NCBI RefSeq assembly: GCF_050433445.1
Contig: NZ_JBNPXF010000034.1
Coordinates: forward strand, 1-19,336
Length of the DNA stretch: 19,336 nucleotides
Source: Kroppenstedtia sanguinis
GTDB lineage: Bacteria; Bacillota; Bacilli; Thermoactinomycetales; DSM-45169
Reading direction: 5' to 3'
The notes beneath the pieces were generated by a model, which was not told the origin of the DNA, made no database searches, and saw only the letters and a program-made list of their open reading frames with translations. This document shows, one piece after another, positions 13,930-19,336 of this stretch; positions within the stretch are counted from its first letter, which is position 1, and each line of letters begins with the position of its first letter. The translations under genes were made by a program, and so were the position numbers.

Positions 13930-15426
13930 TCAGTTTTTCACAGTGCCCATTTTAAAGGCACGAACTTTATATACACTTAACCAATCCGTAATCTCTTTGT
14001 CCTTATTGTCATTGGAGTGGTAAGTGGCATAGATTCTGTTGTTTTTAATTTTGGTGACGACGACGCTGTGGTCGATACTGCCGTCTCCTTCAAAGTCCAC
14101 ACTGAGGATGTCGCCCGCTTTCAATTGGGAGATGTCCTCCGCGTTTTGGGCTTTACGGACTTCATCCATGTGTTTATAGAAGCTGTGCGCCACGGCCCAA
14201 GACAAGCCCGGCTGTTTGTCATCGTAGAACCAGTAGTCGTACCAATCGTATCGTCCCTTTTTCTCTTTGATGCCGCCAGTTTTGATCACCTGGGAGACGA
14301 AGTTGGTGCAGTCATACCAGCAGGCATCACAGTTGCCATTGACCCGACTGTAGTATCCATACTCTTTATTATTACGTTGGTTCCACCACTTGTAGGCGTA
14401 ATCCACTGCTTTTTTTCGATCGTAGCCGTTCTTTTCTGTTTCCAATTGGTTTTGTTCATCTTTGGGCTGTTCCGCCGGAGGTTGTTCTTCATCAGGCTCC
14501 TCTCCGGGTTGTTCTGCGGGAGGTTGTTCCTCATCGGGTTCCTCTCCAGGCTGTTCCACTGGGGGCTGTTCCTGATCTGGGTTGTCACCTGGCTGTTCTG
14601 GATCGGGTCTGTCGCCAGGTTGTTCCGGATCGGGTTGATCCCCGGGTTGTTTCTCTGGTTGTTCTTTATCAGGTTTGTCCCCGGGCTGTTTCTCCGGTTG
14701 TTCTTTGTCAGGTTTGTCCCCGGGTTGTTTTTCGGGAAGTTGTTCTTTGTCAGGTTGATCCCCAGGCTGCTTCTCTGGTTGTTCCTTTTCGGGTTGTTCT
14801 TTTTCCGGTTTTTCAATTCCTTTGTCCGACTGAGGTTTCAGAACGTGACCCGGATTTTTGATCGGTTGAAGGTTGATCAGTTCCATCCGTTCATCTTTGG
14901 TAAGACCTTTGCTTTTCCCCTTCTCCGTCAATTCACGGATCCGTTGGTTGTTCAATTTATTTTCGTATTTGCCCACGTCTGTGACAAACTGGGTGATCTC
15001 CTGTCTCTGTTGTGGAGTCAATTGGTCCAGATTGGTCGCAGCAGCTTTAACCTCATCTCGAAACTTTTTGTCATCCAAGTTGGGCTTGGCAGATGAATTC
15101 CCGGAATTTTTCTTCACTATGTAGACGGCTTTTTGGTTCTTTTGCACGATCTCTTCCTTGGAATCGGTGATCTCGTCGTAATAGGAAATATGGTCCACCA
15201 ATTCCTGATCGGGCATATCTGCCATCTTTTCCATATCGGGGCCGTCATCCGCGGCGACTTGGGTGGATTGGGTGTTGGAGGGCTTGTCTGCCGTTGGTTT
15301 CTTGTCCGATTCAAAGGCACCGGCGTAAGCTAGGGAGCCGACTACAAGGGCTGTTGCCGTGATGCCGGAGATCCAGACGACCTTCGCTTTGGAGCCCCGT
15401 TTGCGATTCTTTCGCTTTTCGTCCAA
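13930..15426 (-). CDS. Secreted or membrane-anchored amidase-6 protein with repeat linker
   Basis: This 498-residue protein has a basic N-terminus (KRKNRKRGSKAK), one hydrophobic segment (16-37) ending AYAGA, a charged alpha-helical middle (60-205), a low-complexity Pro/Glu/Gln/Asp/Gly repeat (206-325) and a C-terminal amidase-6 domain (335-498). The candidate nucleophile is Cys373 (YDCTNFVSQVIKTGG) and the candidate base His453 (IDHSVVVTK). This suggests an extracellular enzyme whose linker spans the wall. Its domain is paralogous to the protein at 9775. Start TTG 15426 has AAGGGGGAAA seven bases upstream, but the same frame stays open for 34 more codons with protein-like composition. Extra cysteines NCDAC lie just before the active Cys. 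Cell-wall amide hydrolysis is inferred from the family. Confidence 0.88.
   Translation of the reverse strand: MDEKRKNRKRGSKAKVVWISGITATALVVGSLAYAGAFESDKKPTADKPSNTQSTQVAADDGPDMEKMADMPDQELVDHISYYDEITDSKEEIVQKNQKAVYIVKKNSGNSSAKPNLDDKKFRDEVKAAATNLDQLTPQQRQEITQFVTDVGKYENKLNNQRIRELTEKGKSKGLTKDERMELINLQPIKNPGHVLKPQSDKGIEKPEKEQPEKEQPEKQPGDQPDKEQLPEKQPGDKPDKEQPEKQPGDKPDKEQPEKQPGDQPDPEQPGDRPDPEQPGDNPDQEQPPVEQPGEEPDEEQPPAEQPGEEPDEEQPPAEQPKDEQNQLETEKNGYDRKKAVDYAYKWWNQRNNKEYGYYSRVNGNCDACWYDCTNFVSQVIKTGGIKEKKGRYDWYDYWFYDDKQPGLSWAVAHSFYKHMDEVRKAQNAEDISQLKAGDILSVDFEGDGSIDHSVVVTKIKNNRIYATYHSNDNKDKEITDWLSVYKVRAFKMGTVKN
14452..14811 (-). repeat. In-frame tandem repeats encoding a wall-spanning linker
   Basis: About 120 codons in related units: 13-residue PEKQPGDKPDKEQ-type units, then nine-residue PGDRPDPEQ-type units, then 14-residue PPAEQPGEEPDEEQ-type units. 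All keep PG-x-x-PD-x-EQ. Three successive unit lengths suggest stepwise slippage. The region lies between the helical and catalytic domains. Confidence 0.85.
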
Positions 15427-15492
15427 GATGTTTCCCCCTTTTTCGAAGTTTGGAAATATATCATCACGTAAAATCTTGTCAGGCTCGTAATC

Positions 15493-15521
15493 ATCATAGA
15501 TTTCATCAGGAACGGGGTCAA
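15493..15521 (-). promoter_or_regulatory. Sigma-A-like promoter for the repeat-linker amidase
   Basis: On the minus strand TTGACC (15521-15516) and TATGAT (15498-15493) are exactly 17 bases apart and each match consensus at five of six positions. Transcription would begin near 15486, about 60 bases before the TTG start. Confidence 0.6.
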
Positions 15522-15581
15522 TAGACTTTTAAGACTATAATCTTTCCTTTGTCTGTACTTTTATGGATAAAATTAACTGAA

Positions 15582-15692
15582 TTAGCGGGGGGATGAGCCT
15601 CTTTCAGTCTCCAGGGTGATATGCTCCAAGAACCTGGTGCCGGATGGGGACCCTGCTGATTTCATGGAGTCATGGGAAATAGGTTGAAACAT
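15582..15692 (-). CDS. Doubtful 36-residue ORF
   Basis: On the minus strand an ATG follows GGAGAAAGGGACA and opens a 36-codon frame (MFQPISHDSMKSAG at the start, ERGSSPR at the end). It resembles nothing recognised, has no clear promoter or terminator, and upstream in-frame starts exist. It is the only coding candidate in the gap 15532-15777, which otherwise shows nothing recognisable. Confidence 0.2.
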   Translation of the reverse strand: MFQPISHDSMKSAGSPSGTRFLEHITLETERGSSPR

Positions 15693-15777
15693 TGTCCCTT
15701 TCTCCGCATACATATATATCACTACCCCCCTACAGGAAATTTCACTTAAATCAATAGTTTTCAAGAGCGGAGGAAGC

Positions 15778-16034
15778 CAGGTGTTGATTAGCCATATTTA
15801 AGGCAGGAAATCAAGTCGGGATGGTGGGAGGGTGAAGAGCCTTTGCACCCATAGGGCACAAGTCTCGCCAGGGTCGCTTTCCGCTCCCGGGTCTCGCTAT
15901 GCGTTCTTTGCATGAGATCGTAGCCGTCCCACCATCTCCGTCCCCTCAAGCGATATTTTACGATGGAGGCAATGGGAAGAACGAAAGGGTCATTTCGTTT
16001 CCATCATCCACTTTATGGTTCATCAACAGCCCTG
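15778..16034 (+). mobile_element. Second MITE-like element (257 bp), directly upstream of prkA
   Basis: The left end is CAGGTGTTGATTAGCCATAT and the right end TATGGTTCATCAACAGCCCTG; TATGG and ATCAACA are shared between the right end and the reverse-complemented left end, giving terminal inverted repeats. Positions 15841-15900 match the core at 11120-11180. It lacks the left half of that core hairpin but has its own paired arms, GATGGTGGGA (15820-15829) and TCCCACCATC (15927-15936). It ends 90 bases before the prkA ATG. Confidence 0.72.
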
Positions 16035-16124
16035 GGAGGGAGCATCTTCCGCCGGGGGACTTTGAAGATGTACATGGATCATCGGTCTTTTTCGAATCAG
16101 CGAACGGGAACGGGGAGGAGACTT

Positions 16125-18023
16125 ATGGACATCCTGAAACGCATCGCAGAGCAGCGGCAAAGAGAAGAGAAACTGTCATGGGAAGGGACGTTCGCGGAGT
16201 ATTTGGAGATGGTTCGACAACGCCCGGAGCTGGCCCAAACCTCCCACTCCAGGGTTTATCGTATGATTGCAGATGCGGGAGTGGAGAAGGATGAGAACGG
16301 AAACAAAAATTACATGTTCTTCAGCCAGGAGCTCTTCGGTCTGGATCGGGCCATTGAACGTTTGGTGGAAGAATATTTCCATTCGGCGGCACGGCGGCTG
16401 GATGTGCGCAAGCGAATCTTACTCTTGATGGGACCGGTATCCGGAGGGAAATCCACGATTGTCACCCTGTTGAAACGAGGACTGGAGCAGTATTCCCGTA
16501 CCGATGCCGGAGCGGTTTATGGCATCAAGGGTTGTCCGATGCAGGAAGAGCCGCTCCATCTCATCCCTGTGTCGATGCGTCCGGGGGTAGAGGAAGAACT
16601 GGGCGTTCGGATTGAAGGCAATCCGTGTCCTTATTGTCGCCTGCGTTTGAAGGAGGAATATGGCGGGCGAATCGAAGATGTGCCGGTGGAACGGGTGATT
16701 CTGTCAGAGGATGAACGGGTGGGGATTGGCACTTTCAGCCCTTCCGATCCCAAATCCCAGGATATCGCTGACCTGACGGGAAGTATTGACTTTGCTACCA
16801 TCACCGAGTATGGATCGGAGTCCGACCCCAGGGCCTATCGCTTTGACGGGGAGCTGAATAAAGCGAACCGGGGACTGATGGAGTTTCAGGAGATGCTGAA
16901 GTGCGACGAGAAATTTCTGTGGAATCTGCTTTCCCTCACTCAAGAAGGGAATTTCAAGGCGGGTCGGTTCGCCCTGATATCTGCGGATCAGCTGATCATT
17001 GCTCACACAAACGAAGCGGAATATCGATCCTTCGTCTCCAATCCGAAGAATGAAGCCCTGCAATCCCGGATCATTGTGATGCCGATTCCTTACAATCTGC
17101 AAGTGTCGGAAGAGGAGAAGATCTATTACAAGCTGATCCGCCAGAGCGATCTCGAACACGTGCATATCGCTCCCCATGCTCTACATGCCGCGGCCATTTT
17201 CAGTATCCTGACCCGGTTGAAGGAGTCCAAAAAACAGGGGATGGACCTGGTCAAAAAGATGCGTCTGTATGATGGGAAGTCGGTGGATGGATATAAGGAG
17301 GCCGATCTGGAGGAACTGCAAAATGAGCACTTGAACGAGGGGATGTCCGGGATTGATCCACGCTATGTGATCAACCGCATCTCCAGTGCCCTCATCCGCA
17401 CTGACTCTGACTGCATGAATGCCTTGGACATCCTGCGGGCAATCAAGGAGGGATTGGATCAACATCCTTCCATTACTAAGGAAGAACGGGAGCGTTATCT
17501 GAATTTTATATCTATTGCAAGGAAAGAATATGATGAACTCGCTAAGAAAGAAGTGCAGAAGGCTTTTGTCTATTCATATGAAGAATCGGCCAAAACCCTG
17601 ATGGATAACTACCTGGATAATGTGGAGGCTTTCTGTAACTGGACCAAGCTCAAGGATCCTCTGACCGGCGAGGAGCTGGAACCCGATGAGAAACTGATGC
17701 GCTCTATCGAAGAGCAAATCGGGATTTCTGAAAATGCGAAGAAGGCTTTTCGGGAGGAGATTTTGATCCGCATCTCCGCCTACGCCCGCAAAGGGAAAAA
17801 ATTTGACTATAACAGCCATGATCGGCTCAGAGAAGCGATTCAGAAAAAATTGTTTGCCGATCTGAAGGATGTGGTGAAGATCACCACTTCCACGAAAACT
17901 CCCGATGAGAATCAATTGAAGAAGGTCAATGAGGTGACTGCCACCCTGATCGACGAGTATGGATATTGTCCCACCTGTGCCAACGACTTGCTCAAATATG
18001 TGGGCAGCCTGTTGAACCGCTGA
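16125..18023 (+). CDS. prkA: Serine protein kinase PrkA
   Basis: This 632-residue protein matches the PrkA/YeaG family in length. An AAA+ N-terminal domain carries Walker A GPVSGGKST (103-111), the family signature GCPMQEEPLHLIP, a CPYC pair, and the Walker B region NKANRGLMEFQEMLK. The C-terminal PrkA domain ends with CPTCANDLLKYVGSLLNR. In B. subtilis prkA is expressed during sporulation and needed for efficient sporulation; kinase and AAA+ protease-like activities have both been proposed. ATG 16125 is selected: GGGGAGGAG lies four bases upstream and the N-terminus MDILKRI fits the family. The frame stays open upstream into the repeat element without homologous sequence. It forms an operon with yhbH and spoVR. 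No convincing promoter is seen in the 90 bases between element and start. Confidence 0.96.
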   Translation: MDILKRIAEQRQREEKLSWEGTFAEYLEMVRQRPELAQTSHSRVYRMIADAGVEKDENGNKNYMFFSQELFGLDRAIERLVEEYFHSAARRLDVRKRILLLMGPVSGGKSTIVTLLKRGLEQYSRTDAGAVYGIKGCPMQEEPLHLIPVSMRPGVEEELGVRIEGNPCPYCRLRLKEEYGGRIEDVPVERVILSEDERVGIGTFSPSDPKSQDIADLTGSIDFATITEYGSESDPRAYRFDGELNKANRGLMEFQEMLKCDEKFLWNLLSLTQEGNFKAGRFALISADQLIIAHTNEAEYRSFVSNPKNEALQSRIIVMPIPYNLQVSEEEKIYYKLIRQSDLEHVHIAPHALHAAAIFSILTRLKESKKQGMDLVKKMRLYDGKSVDGYKEADLEELQNEHLNEGMSGIDPRYVINRISSALIRTDSDCMNALDILRAIKEGLDQHPSITKEERERYLNFISIARKEYDELAKKEVQKAFVYSYEESAKTLMDNYLDNVEAFCNWTKLKDPLTGEELEPDEKLMRSIEEQIGISENAKKAFREEILIRISAYARKGKKFDYNSHDRLREAIQKKLFADLKDVVKITTSTKTPDENQLKKVNEVTATLIDEYGYCPTCANDLLKYVGSLLNR

Positions 18024-18058
18024 TCCCCGGCGACTTGCAAGCAATGGGAGGTGAACCG

Positions 18059-19270
18059 ATGTCAGACCCCAATTTTATCGTTTCCAGGGAGGACTGGTCA
18101 CTGCACCGCAAGGGCTACCAGGATCAGATGCGCCATCAGGAAAAAGTGAAGGACGCCATCCAAAGAAATCTATCAGACTTGGTCAGTGAGGAGAGCATCA
18201 TCCTTTCCGACGGAAAAAAATTAGTGAAAATCCCGATCCGATCCATGGAAGAGTACCGTTTTCGCTACAATTACAATAAAGGGAAGCATGTCGGTCAGGG
18301 AGATGGCAAATCCCAGGTGGGAGATATACTGGGACGGGAACCCGCCCAAGCCGGACCCGGCAAAGGCAGTAAAGCGGGGGATGCTCCAGGACAGGACGTG
18401 TACGAAACGGAAATCTCGGTGGAAGAGTTGGAAGAGATTCTATTTGCGGAGATGGAGTTGCCGCGGCTGCAACAGAAAGACGAGGATGAGATCCAGGTAG
18501 AGGAGATCCAGTTCAACGATATCCGCAAAAAAGGGTTGATGGGCAATATTGATAAGAAACGAACCCTGTTGGAAGCGCTGAAACGGAACGCGATCAAAGG
18601 GAAACGCAGCTTTGGTGGGATCTCGGAAGACGACTTGCGATTTAAAACCTGGGAAGAGGTGGTCCTCCCTCATTCCCAGGCTGTCGTCCTGGCCATGATG
18701 GATACGAGCGGCTCCATGGGCATTTTTGAGAAATACATTGCTCGCAGTTTCTTCTTCTGGATGACCCGTTTCCTTCGCACTAAATACGAAAAGGTGGAAA
18801 TCGTCTTTATTGCTCACCATACCGAAGCCAAAGAAGTATCCGAAGAGCAATTTTTCAACAAAGGAGAGTCTGGTGGTACCATCTGCTCCTCCGCTTATCG
18901 CAAAGCCCTTGAGATCATCGATGATCGCTATCCACCCAGCCGCTATAACATCTATCCCTTCCACTTCTCCGACGGCGACAATCTCAGCTCAGACAACGAC
19001 CGCTGTCTCCAACTGGTGGATGAACTGATGAAGCGCTCTAATCTGTTCGGTTATGGTGAAGTCAACCAATACAATCGTCACAGCACCTTAATGACCGCCT
19101 ACCGCCACATCCAAGACCCGAAATTCATGCACTATGTGATCCGAGAGAAAGGGCAAGTCTACGACGCCTTGAAGCATTTTTTGGGAAGAAAGGGGAGGAA
19201 GTCGTGGGGTGAACAGATGAAAATGAATACACCGGGCTTGATGGTATTATCCCCATACGGTAGACAGTGA
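18059..19270 (+). CDS. yhbH: YhbH (YeaH-type, DUF444) VWA-domain protein
   Basis: This 403-residue cytoplasmic protein is the usual partner of PrkA and SpoVR. A metal-ion-dependent adhesion site is visible: DTSGSMG (Asp215, Ser217, Ser219), Thr274 in GGTICSS and Asp305 in HFSDGDN. The N-terminal half is charged, with a Gly/Lys-rich stretch (about 80-120) and an acidic segment (VEELEEILFAEMELPRL). ATG 18059 is chosen because GGGAGGTG lies six bases upstream; ATG 18044 in the same frame lacks such a site. It begins 35 bases after the prkA stop. The molecular role is not settled; a scaffolding role with the kinase is likely from conserved neighbourhood. Confidence 0.94.
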   Translation: MSDPNFIVSREDWSLHRKGYQDQMRHQEKVKDAIQRNLSDLVSEESIILSDGKKLVKIPIRSMEEYRFRYNYNKGKHVGQGDGKSQVGDILGREPAQAGPGKGSKAGDAPGQDVYETEISVEELEEILFAEMELPRLQQKDEDEIQVEEIQFNDIRKKGLMGNIDKKRTLLEALKRNAIKGKRSFGGISEDDLRFKTWEEVVLPHSQAVVLAMMDTSGSMGIFEKYIARSFFFWMTRFLRTKYEKVEIVFIAHHTEAKEVSEEQFFNKGESGGTICSSAYRKALEIIDDRYPPSRYNIYPFHFSDGDNLSSDNDRCLQLVDELMKRSNLFGYGEVNQYNRHSTLMTAYRHIQDPKFMHYVIREKGQVYDALKHFLGRKGRKSWGEQMKMNTPGLMVLSPYGRQ

Positions 19271-19275
19271 AAAAA

Positions 19276-19295
19276 GTCCATCTGGTAAGATGGAC
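19276..19295 (-). terminator. Intercistronic hairpin between yhbH and spoVR
   Basis: GTCCATC and GATGGAC form a perfect seven-base-pair stem around TGGTAA. Six T follow only on the minus strand, so as a terminator it would act against antisense transcription. On the plus strand it lacks a T tract and may instead stabilise or process the yhbH mRNA end. Confidence 0.4.
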
Positions 19296-19327
19296 AAAAG
19301 CACTGAACTGCCGGAGGGGATTTTCTT

Positions 19328-19336
19328 ATGGCGAAA
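19328..19336 (+). CDS. Start of a gene cut by the window edge, probably spoVR
   Basis: ATG GCG AAA follows GGAGGGG with eight bases of spacing, 57 bases after yhbH. Only three codons are present, so identity rests on context: prkA and yhbH are commonly followed by spoVR (ycgB in enterobacteria). SpoVR affects spore cortex formation. Confidence 0.5.

Noticed and set aside
14452..14811. Possible CRISPR-like array because of regular repeats
   Set aside because: Units are in-frame coding repeats without unique spacers and encode a proline-rich linker.
14017..15096. 359-codon plus-strand frame opposite the repeat-linker amidase, apparently hydrophobic
   Set aside because: Its Phe/Leu/Val-rich text is the complement of the Pro/Glu/Gln repeat; the amidase domain, signal segment and promoter are on the minus strand.
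15963..16124. 54-codon extension of prkA upstream
   Set aside because: It runs into the repeat element and lacks family similarity; ATG 16125 has an ideal ribosome binding site.

Overview
The window looks like the chromosome of an endospore-forming Bacillota. It carries the PrkA/YhbH/SpoVR sporulation-associated set, strong AGGAGG-type ribosome binding sites, several TTG starts, moderately high GC, and a heterodimeric BmrC/BmrD-type exporter. Gene content and partial order recall the Bacillus subtilis region yhbA(queG)-yhbB-cspR(trmL)-...-prkA-yhbH. The composition and proteins suggest a Thermoactinomycetaceae-like lineage, but that assignment is inference.

Layout. (1) 1-95 is the end of a repeated element that runs off the left edge. 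(2) 263-3011 (+) is a tight three-gene unit: family-4 uracil-DNA glycosylase, an ABC-class P-loop ATPase of unknown function (PF09818 type), and an E. coli-type RNase HI. (3) 3140-4849 (+) is queG-ogt (tRNA queuosine maturation and alkylguanine repair), ended by a clear terminator. (4) 5040-5408 (+) is a truncated haemoglobin starting at TTG, ended by a terminator whose loop holds a perfect extended -10. (5) 5616-9629 (+) is an overlapping pair of ABC exporter half-transporters followed by a GNAT acetyltransferase. (6) 9775-10710 (+) is a stand-alone amidase-6 protein (YhbB-like). (7) 10711-11324 is non-coding apart from a terminator, a small palindrome and a 414-bp MITE-like element. (8) 11325-11501 (+) is a small unrecognised gene with its own terminator. 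(9) 11665-12519 (-) is DegV/FakB, divergent from trmL and a HAD phosphatase (12671-13876, +). (10) 13930-15426 (-) is a secreted or membrane-anchored amidase-6 paralogue with a Pro/Glu/Gln/Asp/Gly repeat linker. (11) 15427-16124 is intergenic, with a promoter for the amidase, a doubtful mini-ORF and a second MITE-like element. (12) 16125-19336 (+) is prkA-yhbH-spoVR, with spoVR cut after three codons.

Genes that work together: the two ABC subunits have complementary degenerate motifs, as expected of an asymmetric heterodimer. Glycosylase, ATPase and RNase HI form a translationally coupled nucleic-acid-processing unit. prkA-yhbH-spoVR is the conserved serine-kinase/VWA/SpoVR trio. The most novel material is the repeat family at 1-95, 10818-11231 and 15778-16034. 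It has imperfect terminal inverted repeats, strong internal secondary structure and no coding capacity, and one copy sits directly upstream of prkA.
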